This document shows, piece after piece, positions 41,694-53,710 of a DNA stretch of 64,000 nucleotides. The notes beneath the pieces are model-generated. The model saw only the letters and a list, made by a program, of their open reading frames with translations, searched no databases and was not told the DNA's origin. The position numbers and the translations under genes are program-made. Origin of the DNA: Apostichopus japonicus (Eukaryota > Echinodermata > Holothuroidea > Aspidochirotida > Stichopodidae); contig NC_092562.1 of assembly GCF_037975245.1 (NCBI RefSeq), forward strand, positions 19,789,054 through 19,853,053. Direction: 5' to 3'. Within the stretch, counting starts at the first letter, position 1, and each line of letters starts with the position of its first letter.

Positions 41694-44664
41694 TTCTCCA
41701 TGCAAAACTGGGGCCATATGACACACAATGGCATTCCATGTTGTCCAGTTCTTAACAGCTAAATCTAGAAATAATTTCCAGTCAAAACTACTGGAAGGGG
41801 AGGGGGTAATCTCTCCCACTCCACATCTGCAGATGACCATGGGCATTAACGATGCCCTTTGTCGGTGTTACTTGAAAATGTTACTGTCTATCATGTGCAA
41901 CAAATTACAACATTGAGTCTTGTTGGCAGACACTTCATGATATGTATTAGAATATGAATGGAGTATTTTAGCAAACTTTTTTTTTTTTTTAAGTTTCTTT
42001 TAGCATTCAGTAATATTATTGTTACATGCCATTTAATTGAATTGTTTATTATCTAAACTACCTTTCGCATAAATCTTTTCTGCAGCTTTTGTGGTTGCAA
42101 GAAATGAATCTTGGGTGTTAACCCTAGTAAAGTACTGTGACTTCAGACTGACATCTACAGAAAAGAAATTATTAAATATATTTTGTAACCAACTAAGTCT
42201 TAAACTAGAGGGATAAGCAGGGGGTTAAAATTTATAGTTTTACCAAATTGCAATGATTTTTTCTGCATCTATAGGTGGAAACAACATCCTCAGAGCATTT
42301 TGTATGGTGCAGTTATAAATTTAAAAGAAAAATACCACAAACTTGTTTGAAGTTTTTATTGAGGGCCTTTTCGTAAACCGTATTACGGTATTATACAACA
42401 CTTTCCAATGATGTCTGAATTTATCTGCAACTGTACAGAGTCAAAATGTTCAAACAGTGCAAAGCATTATTAAAATGACATGATACATAAAATGGTATTT
42501 GATTTATTCATTTTTCTCTGTGTTTATATATATAGATTTTTCTTTCTTCCCCTCTTCATCTGTTTTGGACGTCAACATTTTTGATATGAATGACAGGAGG
42601 GTTTAAAAGCAAGTTATACATTTGATGAAAGAAAAGAAGCAAGGAATGGCTGAGAGAGCAAACAAATTAAAAAGACGAAAAAATATTCTATGGAGCAGCA
42701 TTAGGTGGGAACATATCCTGTCAGGAACATATACTGATATATAAGTAAATGTGCGACGGAAAACTGACTGGGCGATTATAAACGGTGGAAAAGAGTTGAG
42801 GAATTTATTTTGGGTACAAACGAGGGTTCGAACGAGGAAAATTGGGTTTTGGGTTCGAACGAGGAAAATCAGGATTAAACATATCTTGTTATGAACATAT
42901 CCCTCCAAGACAAGACCATATTGCGTTTGAACTTTTAAATTCATAAAATTAAACATTGTTCTGATTAGCAGTATAGGCTAGAACGCCGATAACGTAACAC
43001 ATTTTTTTGGGCATATTGACAAAACGCTCAAACACCACACGCAGTTTACATATTTCTCCGTTGTGAAAACGACTTGCCAGCCTATTATAATTCCATAATT
43101 CTAAGTTATCCTTTTTGTTTCTGTTAGGGCAATAGATCTCTGGCATTAACATTCCATTGAACGGGCCCGTACCCTGTTTAGAGATGTGTAGCTAGAAATT
43201 ATATGGTATATAGTTAATATATTTCTATTCAAAATATATACCGCACAAAACAAATTCCATTATATGAGTGGTACAATTGTTGTAACTTTGATTCCTGACA
43301 CAATAACAGCTTTTAATCGTGAGATTATTGTGATTAGTGACGCGTGGGGTGATCAAAGCTGGTTACAACAATGAATACAGGGTGGCATTGTGGCATCATA
43401 TGACCTCGTTTTTTGTTCCCTTGTCCCGCGAACCCAATCGATCCTTTGTTCTTTGGTATTTAACTGGTTATAACAGCTATTAAGTTCGTCATGAGTGACC
43501 TCAAACTTCTATACTAATATTGCAAAATGGTGCCCAAAAGTTTCTTTTCAGTAGATTCCAAGTCTGCTTTGGGCAGAAACCTACCAATAATAATATTCGT
43601 CATATCCATTACAAGCCATGAAATATTATAAACAGGAAACTTGTGAATAACTTACTCATACAAGAAATAAAATATGATAATGTTGCTTAAATTCTTGAAG
43701 AATTACTGGACTCTCTATAATTGTGATCAATTTGAGTTTACATTGCAAATTAACACGCAGCTTAACATCCTTACCATGTACCATAAGAATAAAACATGAT
43801 ACTTTTTATCTACTCAGTTGTTAAAATCACTTCATAATTAAGGTCGTGGCGAATCCTGGTCATGATTTCGTGGACTCCACTTTTCTTTTTCTACTTGGGG
43901 AGGGGGGGGGGGGAGCGATGGGAAGGGGGCTCGTTTAACTGAATACTAACTTTCACTGAATCAAACTTCAACCGTCAATTCATATTCGTAACTATGGTTG
44001 CATCTATATTCCAAGATTTCGTCATATAATCATCTCTCATATCGAGATCAATCACCATACATAGTAGGCTACACACATAATACGACCATCATGGCCGTAT
44101 CCCAATATCTCGCAATTTTCCTCTTTCTTCATCGTCCCATACTGACAGCTATATTAAGTATATACCCGCATCCAAGTGTTATAAATTCTACTCATTCATA
44201 CAAATGATTCATTTTCCAAATGTCATTTTTCTTATTTTGATGCAATGACGTTCACCATCATATACATATATAGTTAATACGATATATTTATATAGTCTTT
44301 ATTTAAATAATTGTACATGTATAGTTATTCCATGAAATATGCACCACAGTGCGACTACCAGACATGACTCAAACACTACTACCCGTGTATCAGTTTCCCG
44401 TCTTCACCAAGAAAGTCAGAAGGACTAGAACCCCTTGTTTTTCGATGGACTCTTTATAGTACTGTGGTCTGGCGATATTCATATCACCGTGGCGACAATT
44501 ATATCCCCAGTATTCTAGCGTACGCGTCTATAGTCTGGTCTACATCTCAAAAGAACTGGAACTCCGCAAGATCCAATAAACTTCGAGACAAGTCAATTAG
44601 GAATACCGAATTCATATGTTAATGACCATTTTACGAAATCACTTCCTTGGTAAACTCATTATTG

Positions 44665-44780
44665 CTATGGTGTGCATATTTCTCCTACTTGTGCATGACA
44701 GGTATAGATAGTCCCGAGTGTCCTCCCGGTTGGCCGACATTCATTCGGGAAGCAAGGATTTCCATTGCAAACGCTTCCAG
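44665..44780 (-). CDS. Probable last exon, EGF-like remnant with stop
   Basis: A good acceptor (TTTTCATCCTTTAG) is followed in the required phase by PGSVCNGNPCFPNECRPTGR, then TLGTIYTCHAQVGEICTP and TAG. Five cysteines resemble an EGF domain in which the fifth cysteine is replaced by Ala. A donor GTAGGA at 44688 could instead lead to further exons. The call rests on frame, splice site and cysteine pattern only. Confidence 0.45.
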
Positions 44781-46298
44781 CTAAAGGATGAAAAGAATAG
44801 AAAAGTTGTGCATTCGCTTGTTTCATACAGCTTTATCTTCACATATTGTGCACATGAGAAACGTTCAACAAATGCACCCCCACTCCCCCTTTCCACTTCC
44901 CTTCCAAGAGATAATTCGGGTAAAGCAGTGATAACTGTCGGCGCAGGGAGAGCTCTCTCACCCTCTAGACCCTTGTGACGATGAAATACCAAAAGTCAGT
45001 CAAAGGGGGTGTCGATACGAATCTCGAAGACATGTTTACGAATCACTACACCGAAGCTAGAAGCGGTAACTATAATACATGCTTACGTTTTGTGTTGTGT
45101 GGGATATGACACCCCTCCACCCCCCCCCCCCCAATCCCTTGTACATGTCACTGATCTCGTGTTATAGAGGAAGACAGCCTGGACAGTTCCCAACATGGTT
45201 CATTCAATCGTTTAACCAACTTGTTTTTCATGGCTTGTAAACATTTCAACATTTTGTTGCACTTGTTTACTTACGGTCACGTGTAACGGTCACCATGAAA
45301 TTACAGGTTAACACTGCTCCTCTGTCGTCACCGCAAGAACAGACAATATCGCTAATCCCCACCGGAAAAAGATCACCGGATTGCGGACTGCACGAAACTT
45401 GTAAGGTATCAGGAGTTTGATCCACGTCCGTACATATAGGAGGTGACCAGCTGGCTGTGTTACCGACGTCACCCGGGAGTGACGCCACAGTGACGTCATT
45501 TGGACAATTAATAACTGGTTGTGTATTTACTAAGGAAAAAGTTAATGAAAGAATTTGTTTGGTTTGGTTTTACTCAATGTCAATATCCAATATTACCAGG
45601 AACCAAAGTAGTATAACCTTTCTCTCCCTCAAATACGATGGATAAAAATAACTCTTTGTCACCCACCTATTCCTCCCCCCCCCTCCCTCCCCACCGAAAA
45701 CATGTCCTCCTCCAGTCAATCCCATAGAACGAGTCCGCAATTCATTCAAAAAGAGGTGCGAATTGCTATAGATTGCTATTTATTTAATTTCTGAACAGAT
45801 CTTATAGCGATACATTATAGATGTAATGTTTCAGAACATACAAAGGACAACCCCCGCCCCTTCCCCTCCTTCTACCCTGCTCAACCTCTCCCGTCAACTC
45901 CCCCGTGGTCTCATTTTCCATTAAATGAGAACTTGATGGGAGTCCGCACTTTCAAAATATCGTTTAATGCAAAGTTCGATTTTGTTGGATATAATTTGAT
46001 TGATAATTACCCGGGAATGGAGTAATAGTTACTTCAAAATCACAGCTATCGGAAGCACCAAGGTTATCCGTGCAAGTACACGTTGCAGTATTGGGTCCTA
46101 AACCGAGGAAGAATACTCCAAGCTCCGGGGTACATTCGAATTGAAGGGTTGATGGGTCGGGTCTGTCTATACCGGTACATGTTGGGTCAGGCCAGACAGC
46201 GTTGTTACCAATATCATTCTCGAGAGACTCGATAAATACAGGTTCAGGACAAGTTATAATCGGTGGGTTTCCAACTGAAACAGCAAAAAAATGGTTAA

Positions 46299-46375
<77 letters not shown>

Positions 46376-49300
46376 GCCATGCACTTAAATGAACCACAAT
46401 GTTCGGTGGGGTGAAAATTTAAACTTTAAATTGATCATAAATACAAATTAAGTATAAGCTTATGCAGATACTGTTAAATAAACACTCACCCCACCCTCCC
46501 CCCTCCCCATGCCAGCCCATCCTTTTTTATTATTGCATTGTGGGCACTTAGAACTGAGTCCTTGTACCATCTGGTACGGTGGTAAGTTTGGACCTGAACA
46601 GATTAATTAATATATTATTCGAGCTATTAGTACTTTGGAGATTTGTTGATAAATAAGGTGGGTGCAAATGTGTTTTTTTTTTATACGGTATTGGATACCG
46701 GTAAACTAACAAGGCCCTCTCGCACAGGGCTATATTACCAAGAAAATGACGTAACGGTTACCTATGGTGTAGGTTATATTGAAACCAGGGCTTGGTATGT
46801 TCCTATCTGTATCGTATCGAAACCAGGCGGAGTCTCCCTCTAAAATTAATTCCATCGGTAATTCATCCGTCATTGTTTCATTCAAACAACCGTTTAAAAA
46901 CTCAACTCCAAGCGTGGCCGGAAATGCCTGTAGAGACGGGTTGGTTCCATTGCCATAGAAAAGAAAATCTTTATTCTCTTCCGTGCAAAAGAAATTGATA
47001 CTGAAATTAAACCGGAGAGCTCCTGGAACTTGTATAATGTAGTAGAGAAACCGCAGTCGACTGGGGCTTGGATCTGGAAAGTTAGGGCTTAGGATGGTTC
47101 CTTGTTGAGTGTTGATTCGGATCACCGTGGTACCGGAGACTATTCGATATAAGGGTATAATTTATAAAGAAGAAAGAAGAGAAAAGATTATAGTCTTGAA
47201 ATTGAGTGTGCAATGCAAAAGAACACAATATATTTCATTAATAGCATCGGTTAGATATGTTTATAACTTAAATGATATCAGTCAGAGCAGAATTGAAGAA
47301 GAAAGTCCGCACTCGTCATCCGTATTATATGTGCGGTATATATAGTTACATGTGTAGTAGTCCTCGCGGACTGATATACTCGTACATTGAAACTAGTGAA
47401 GATTATATACGTACTCGGGTATTGTACGATTGCACTCATATATGCAAGGGGAATTCTATTTGTAATCGTACCACGTGATGTTGTTCTCGTTTGACATGTC
47501 CTTGGTTAAGTAGTGAAACCCAAACGGAAAACCTAAACCCAACTAAAAAAAAAAAAAAACACAACAGCTATAGAAGAGAACACATGTCCCGTCCATTGTT
47601 TTTTGTTCTTCAGATTTGTGAGTTATTTTCGTACGTAAAAATATATCTCTAATTCTTGTGAATAATTGTATAGCTTTTTAGTATATACTCACCAAACAAC
47701 ACATTTTCACAATTATCTCCAACCGCAAGATCTTGGCAGAGACAGAGTGCTTCCCCTGAGCTAGAAGCGCACGTCGAAGGCGCTACACACGTATTATCAA
47801 GACATGGATCAACTGATGAAAAATAATGTAAATCAAATAAGGTGAAATATTGGTGTCTATATCGATTTTCTTGCAAAAGATATATTTCATTATTTCTCGT
47901 CTATATTTGTCTCTGAGGGAGTTCACCAAGAACCCCATTAGGCTACATTGGAATTGAAATGAACAAGTTTGGACTTCAAGTAGAAATCGATTCACATTTT
48001 ATCATTTATATATCTTTCCTGACAAAGGTGTCAATACCACGAATGGCTCGCCCTCTATAGTTTGGAATTTGTACCCCCCCCCCTTTCTTTTCACATGTGA
48101 CGACTAAATATAATATTTGTATACGTGTATATATGCCATGACAGCTTTACAACAAATATTAATTAACATGCTTATAAAAAAACAGCTATAGAGATCCATG
48201 TTTGTATAATTGATTGAATACCCCGCCCCCCCCCTTATATGTGCGGTTCTTTACTGTGATAACACTAATTTGAATGAAGTTTGCATGTAAAAAAACACAC
48301 ACCCACACACACAAACAATGAATTACACAGAAAATGATCGAAACTGCATAATAGGCATATTCTTTGTGACCAGTGATCCACATGAGCGAACAATTAGCAC
48401 CTGTGGTTAATATCATTGCACTGATCGGATTCTATTAGTAGGACAGTTTATGTTAACCAGTATTTAGGCCTTTATTTATAGGCCATTGAGTGTTGAAAAT
48501 ATTTATATGTTCCTTTCACACAACAATCAACACACGTTAATGCGCCAACAGTGAACTCCATGAGAAAAGCCCAGCCTATTTCATATTTAAGGATTTCAGT
48601 AACAATTTAAACTTATTGAACCAAAATTTTCAAGGTCATCACTATTGGACCTAATTTTCGGGACGAAACATTTGCTAAAAGTTTTAACAATTATTCTTTA
48701 CTTAATTGAGGATCAGACCGTCCAAGTGGCTCCTAAAAATTTAGGAGTTGTAAAATAGATACGAATTTATCTCATCACTGCATGGAAATATAAGTGAAAG
48801 TGGCTTTAAAAATGATTCTAGAATGTGTGACCATTAATTGATTTTCTAGCATATTTGGAGGCAATACTGATGACGATCTTTTAGAATTAGTCCATTTTTT
48901 TACAAATTTCAAAACAGGTTTTCAAATCCAATCGTTTATGATTCTGTTTTCTCTCTCTATGCTGATGACGAGCTTTTCAACTAACTATATGAACCAAAAC
49001 TGACAACAACAAAAAAACAATTCAAAATAAAACAAAAACTGTTAGCAAAACTGCTTTATCCACTAAAGACCCTGTGTAACAGAATGTGTAAAAAAAGTAA
49101 GTGTGCCTGACATGTCGATCCTAACAAGATCTTCTTCAGAGGCTGAATGACAAGTAGGCCTAACAGAATTTACAAGGTACAAAATACAAGCAGAGAATAC
49201 AGATATAGGTTAAAGGCATTGAATACTCGCTCACAAAGAAACGTCTGATGCCGGTAATCTGACCTAGTTTCGAATGAGGTGTAACAGAAGTCTAGACACC

Positions 49301-52300
49301 ACCATCGATCCCAGAAAATGCACACACAGCTTGCTACCGTCGGTAATTAGACACTAGTGTGTGTATACAGTCAATACATGCAGCTACGGTCAATACCCAC
49401 AACACAATGTACATATAGCAGCGATGGACATCTCAGGTCTTCATAAAAGGTAACAAGGTATCACGTTTTATTACTGTCTGCATTTTGTAGTGACAAGAAA
49501 AAAACTTCACTGGCAAGCAACGGATAGTTAACTTTTTTCAGAGGGCGGCACGCGGTTTGGGGCGAGTCTTCAATGCCTTTAATGAGCAGGGGGATCCGAT
49601 TCATACTAACTGAAAGTTCCAACGTCATTTTTATGGATTTTTACAAGAGAAGCAAACTCAGACATCATTTTTAGCTTAGCATGGTGGAAATTCTTATATG
49701 GTAAATATTGTTCCCTTTAGCATATCGGTATTGGAATGCCGTTTCATGGGGCCGCCATTTTGTCAAAACGTGGTATCATAATGCCATTAATCAGGAGGTG
49801 AAACAACTTACTTTCCTTTGTATATGTGTGTTTTATATTTTTTATATTTTCATTTCATGTTTTCAAAGAAAATATAAACAATGCCGACACTGAAACCAAT
49901 ATCTTTCTCTGAGTCACCCCCCCCCCCCTTACATAGAAATATCCTTAAACGTTCATTTTCGTTATAGCTGCCTCATAAACTACACACTTTCTAATTGTGT
50001 ATATGTGAGGATAAACCAAGGGCAATCACTCACTGTAGGCTTTAAATATTCATTGGTTATTGAATGAAAAACATGAAAAATTCTGTAATAATCGTAGATC
50101 TTACCATTCTGTGATATAACACTTCTCAATAATTCCAGTTCACTTGTCACGAACAATATCCACACGATTACACGAAATATAGGTAACATATTTTGAAGAG
50201 GAAAAGTGAATATTTCTGTAATCGATTATCCGTTACCGGTTCAACTCAAAAGACAAAGAACCGCTAAAACAAACCGCCCGGTTGATTTTTTATTCTAATT
50301 TTTATGACTGCCCTTCATATATCCTTGCAAACGTATTTTCAAATGTACTGATAATTAGACGTTCTCACCGGCCTATATCTGTTGGACAATATGCCTATAT
50401 ATGTAATAATAGTCGATTAATACGAGCGGTGTCACTGCTTGTAGACAATGACTGAGGGGTTGAACAATACCCTTGTAAGGTTCAATGATTTCGCCGTGAA
50501 TTAGAAGAGCCGGTATATTATAATGCGATAATCTGCTGTATCCACTAAAAAAAATGCTAAAGACGTACAAAAAGAAGAGAGAAACGTGACGTAGAAATTA
50601 GGAATTTAAGCTATGCACAGAGGCTTGCCGAAACTGAACTTAAGCGTTCTACGACAATCTCAATTTGTTATTCTTATCCATGATCCGACATTAATTCCGC
50701 AAAGCCCAAAATCAAATTGACTAAATTTGCTATCAAAAAAAAAAAAAAAAAACAGTTACGCTTATTGTATGGCTACATCCGATTGAAAGTGAATTTCCAA
50801 AGTTACACACAACTTTCGCAGGTACGCCAATTCATTACAATTTAAGAAAGAAAGAAAATATGAATATTTCCTAGCGACGGTGTGGTAATTGGATGAGAAC
50901 GAATTGAACAACATGAATATATATGTGCTCGATTTTTATGGAAACAACATACAACATACCACCATAGGCGTAGGAGGCGAGGGGGGGGGGGGGGGCTGCA
51001 GCCCCCCCAACCAAATTATTTTGTGGAAATTCGGGCAGTATGCTGAGAATTTTTCGGGCACCTACTGGAAGAAGAATAATTTGCAGTGTGTTTTTCAATT
51101 TTTTGGTGAAAATTCGGGCAATATGCCGATATTTTTCGAGCACCTACTGGAAGGAGAATAATTTGCAGTGTGTTTTTCAATTTATTGGCTGAAAATTTGG
51201 GCAATATGCTGAGAATTTTTCAGGCACCTACCAGTGGCGGAGCGTCCACACAGTCAGAGGGGGCGGATGCCCCCCCCCCCCTGACGGACTCAAATGGACT
51301 GCCGGCGCCCTTTTCAGCTTTTTACTTATTCGCGATTATTGACTTTTTTATTGCGCTCGCAAATACCTATTGACATTTGTCACATTTTTTAGTGCAATTT
51401 TCTGACAAATGGCGATGACACCTATTTATTCTTCGTTTATGTGCAAATTAGCAAGGCCTGGAAAGGGTCATTTCCGGCGATCTAGGGAGTATCTTTACTC
51501 CAAAAATTTTTGTACGCTCCGCGCCAACCTGTGGTGGCGCTCCGATTAGATAGTGTCAAAAGCGCCCCTACAGACCATTCTCTATCCCCTGATCAATACC
51601 CCTATAGCTCCGCCACTGGCACCTACTGAAAGAAGAAGAATTTGCGATGTGCTTTTCAATGGTTAAACTTACATTATTATTATTATTATCATTATTGTTG
51701 TAACGACTTCCCCAATAATTATAACCAATATGGAAAGGTAATAACATGGAAAATGATTTTATGTTATTGGCATTTGATGTAATAACCGATGAATGCCTAT
51801 ATGATATGCAAATTAACATGTGGAACGCGTGCGGAGAGTGCGAACAATTTTGGTTATATTTTTTCGGGCAAGTCGTTACAGCCCGAATTTACAAGGGACA
51901 AAATACAAGCAGAGAATACAGATATAGGTTAAAGGCATTGAATACTCGCTCACAAAGAAACGTCTGATGCCGGTAATCTGACCTAGTTTCGAATGAGGTG
52001 TAACAGAAGTCTAGACACCACCATCGATCCCAGAAAATGCACACGCAGCTTGCTACCGTCGGTAATTAGACACTAGTGTGTGTATACAGTCAATACATGC
52101 AGCTACGGTCAATACCCACAACACAATGTACATATAGCAGCGATGGACATCTCAGGTCTACATAAAAGGTAACAAGGTATCACGTTTTATTACTGTCTGC
52201 ATTTTGTAGTGACAAGAAAAAAACTTCACTGGCAAGCAACGGATAGTTAACTTTTTTCAGAGGGCGGCACGCGGTTTGGGGCGAGTCTTCAATGCCTTTA

Positions 52301-52907
52301 ATGAGCAGGGGGATCCGATTCATACTAACTGAAAGTTCCAACGTCATTTTTATGGATTTTTACAAGAGAAGCAAACTCAGACATCATTTTTAGCTTAGCA
52401 TGGTGGAAATTCTTATATGGTAAATATTGTTCCCTTTAGCATATCGGTATTGGAATGCCGTTTCATGGGGCCGCCATTTTGTCAAAACGTGGTATCATAA
52501 TGCCATTAATCAGGAGGTGAAACAACTTACTTTCCTTTGTATATGTGTGTTTTATATTTTTTATATTTTCATTTCATGTTTTCAAAGAAAATATAAACAA
52601 TGCCGACACTGAAACCAATATCTTTCTCTGAGTCACCCCCCCCCCCTTACATAGAAATATCCTTAAACGTTCATTTTCGTTATAGCTGCCTCATAAACTA
52701 CACACTTTCTAATTGTGTATATGTGAGGATAAACCAAGGGCAATCACTCACTGTAGGCTTTAAATATTCATTGGTTATTGAATGAAAAACATGAAAAATT
52801 CTGTAATAATCGTAGATCTTACCATTCTGTGATATAACACTTCTCAATAATTCCAGTTCACTTGTCACGAACAATATCCACACGATTACACGAAATATAG
52901 GTAACAT
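44665..52907 (-). CDS. Secreted EGF-CUB-HYR-HYR protein
   Basis: Exons 5' to 3': signal peptide 52907-52823 or its twin 50189-50105, EGF 47812-47693, CUB 47139-46762, HYR1 46274-46011, HYR2 45529-45275, and a probable last exon 44780-44665. All internal exons are phase 1-1, and with either first exon the model reads 405 codons to a TAG. The leader MLPIFRVIVWILFVTSELE is a clear signal peptide. EGF, CUB and HYR modules are extracellular protein-binding domains. HYR (hyalin repeat) domains are abundant in echinoderm matrix and complement-like proteins. No membrane segment is seen, so the product is probably secreted. I cannot name an orthologue. Uncertain points are the last exon and which first exon is used. 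Confidence 0.72.
45275..45529 (-). CDS. HYR domain 2 exon
   Basis: It reads TQPVINCPNDVTVASLPGDV, then NTASWSPPICTDVDQTPDTL, then ...FPVGISDIVCSCGDDRGAVL and TCNFMVTVTRD. It is a close relative of HYR 1 in length and cysteine layout. The donor is GTAAGT in phase 1. Confidence 0.87.
46011..46274 (-). CDS. HYR domain 1 exon
   Basis: It reads GNPPIITCPEPVFIESLEND, then NAVWPDPTCTG, then ...TCTCTDNLGASDSCDFEVTI. This is the HYR pattern (P-x-I-x-C-P, a W-x-x-P-x-C turn, a final G-x-x-x-x-C-x-F-x-V-x-V). The exon is phase 1 at both ends. Confidence 0.85.
46300..46372. repeat. (TA)n microsatellite
   Basis: About 72 bases of TA, 26 bases upstream (in transcript sense) of the acceptor of the HYR 1 exon. 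Confidence 0.93.
46762..47139 (-). CDS. CUB domain exon
   Basis: It encodes 126 residues. It starts VSGTTVIRINTQQGTILSPN with the CUB G-x-I-x-S-P-N-(F/Y)-P hallmark, has LRFNFSINFFC and NGCLNE, and ends in a strand-rich FRYDTDRNIPSPGFNITYTI close to the CUB terminal motif. Only two cysteines are present, so one of the two usual disulfides is lacking, as in several known CUB domains. Confidence 0.8.
47693..47812 (-). CDS. EGF-like domain exon
   Basis: It reads VDPCLDNTCVAPSTCASSSG followed by EALCLCQDLAVGDNCEN. The six cysteines have spacing C-x4-C-x5-C-x8-C-x-C-x8-C, a standard EGF pattern. It is phase 1 on both sides, as usual for shuffled EGF modules. Acceptor TTTCATCAG, donor GTGAGT. Confidence 0.85.
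49025..49165. repeat. Dispersed repeat copy 2 (partner of 2735-2915)
   Basis: It shares AAAACAAAAACTGTTAGCAA, CTTTATCCACTAAAGA, CCTGTGTAA and GATCTTCTTCAGAG with the copy near 2.75 kb. Its second arm is lost. It ends at the start of duplication copy A. A shorter CAGTTAGCAAACTGCTG match also lies near 36928. Confidence 0.6.
49166..50962. repeat. Direct duplication, copy A (about 1.8 kb)
   Basis: Nearly identical to 51885-53690, offset 2718-2719 bases, with rare point differences and one-base indels in homopolymers. It contains the proximal signal-peptide exon and its upstream region. Copy A begins right after the dispersed repeat and ends at a CATAGGCGTAGG transposon end. Confidence 0.95.
50105..50189 (-). 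CDS. Signal-peptide exon, proximal copy
   Basis: The same 85-base exon as at 52907-52823, with the same donor, and nearer to the EGF exon. Either copy splices in frame (phase 1) to 47812. Confidence 0.7.
50963..51884. mobile_element. Transposon debris between the duplication copies, with about 95-bp tandem units
   Basis: It starts CATAGGCGTAGGAGGCG like element C (53711). It then contains about three units holding TTCGGGCAATATGC, TTTTTCGAGCACCTACTGGA and AATTTGCAGTGTGTTTTTCA. It is interrupted by element B (51232-51618). The distal end of the host element was not identified. Confidence 0.6.
51232..51618. mobile_element. hAT-like non-autonomous element B (387 bp), nested
   Basis: Perfect 12-base inverted ends CAGTGGCGGAGC/GCTCCGCCACTG and an exact 8-base target duplication GCACCTAC (51224-51231 and 51619-51626). 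It sits inside the tandem units of an older element. Its interior near 51450-51560 resembles the right part of element C. No transposase is encoded. Confidence 0.9.
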
Positions 52908-53690
52908 ATTTTGAAGAGGAAAAGTGATTATTTCTGTTACCGATTATCCGTTACCGGTTAAACTCAAAAGACAAAGAACCGCTAAAACAAACCGTCCGGT
53001 TGATTTTTTATTCTAATTTTTATGACTGCCCTTCATATATCCTTGCAAACGTTTTTTTCAAATGTACTGATAATTAGACGTTCTCACCGGCCTATATCTG
53101 TTGGACAATATGCCTATATATGTAATAATAGTCGGTTAATACAAGCGGTGTCACTGCTTGTAGACAATGACTGAGGGGTTGAACAATACCCTTGTAAGGT
53201 TCAATGATTTCGCCGTGAATTAGAAGAGCCGGTATATTATAATGCGATAATCTGTTGTATCCACTAAAAAAAGGCTAAGACTTACAAAAAGAAGAGAGAA
53301 ACGTGACGTAGAAATTAGGAATTTAAGCTATGCACAAAGGCTTGCGGAAACTGAACTGAAGCGTTCTACAACAATCTCAATTTGTTATTCTTATCCATGA
53401 TCCGACATTAATTCCGCAAAGCCCAAGATCAAATTGACTAAATTTGCTATAAAAAAATATATCAATTAAAAAAAAACAGTTATGCTTATTGTATGGCTAC
53501 ATATCCGAATGAAAGTGAATTTCCAAAGTTACACACAACTTTTGCAGATATGCTAATTCATTCACAATTTAAGAAAGAAAGAAAATATGAATATTTCCTA
53601 GCGACGGTGTGGTAATTGGATGAGAACGAGTTGAACAACTTGAATATGTGCTCGATATTATGGAAACAACATACCACATACCTTTCCGGT
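51885..53690. repeat. Direct duplication, copy B (about 1.8 kb)
   Basis: The second copy of the 49.2-50.96 kb segment, with the distal signal-peptide exon. The copies are separated by about 0.9 kb of transposon-derived DNA (50963-51884). The high identity means a recent event or two haplotypes placed side by side in the assembly. Confidence 0.95.
52823..52907 (-). CDS. Signal-peptide exon, distal copy
   Basis: This 85-base exon from the ATG at 52907 to donor GTAAGA encodes MLPIFRVIVWILFVTSELEL and LRSVISQN, ending in phase 1. The deduced sequence is identical to that of the proximal copy at 50189-50105. It would be the first exon of a longer transcript unless the duplication is an assembly artefact. 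Confidence 0.65.
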
Positions 53691-53710
53691 ATTTCACACA
53701 TATATATGTC

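Larger units (their letters stand above)
40149..44664. other. Interval downstream of RPF1, RPF1 3' UTR and repeats
   Basis: It starts with the 3' untranslated region of RPF1, whose end I cannot place. It then holds the minisatellite at 40.73 kb and the hAT-like relic at 41.4 kb. The 117-codon minus-strand frame at 42956-42603 has no recognisable domain. At its right end an AATAAA on the minus strand near 44299-44304 could be the polyadenylation signal of the HYR/CUB gene. Confidence 0.5.

Noticed and set aside
42603-42956. 117-codon minus-strand hydrophobic frame
   Set aside because: It has no recognisable family, contains a short GTTCGAACGAGGAAAAT duplication, and has no splice support. It was considered as a membrane exon of the HYR/CUB gene and not kept.
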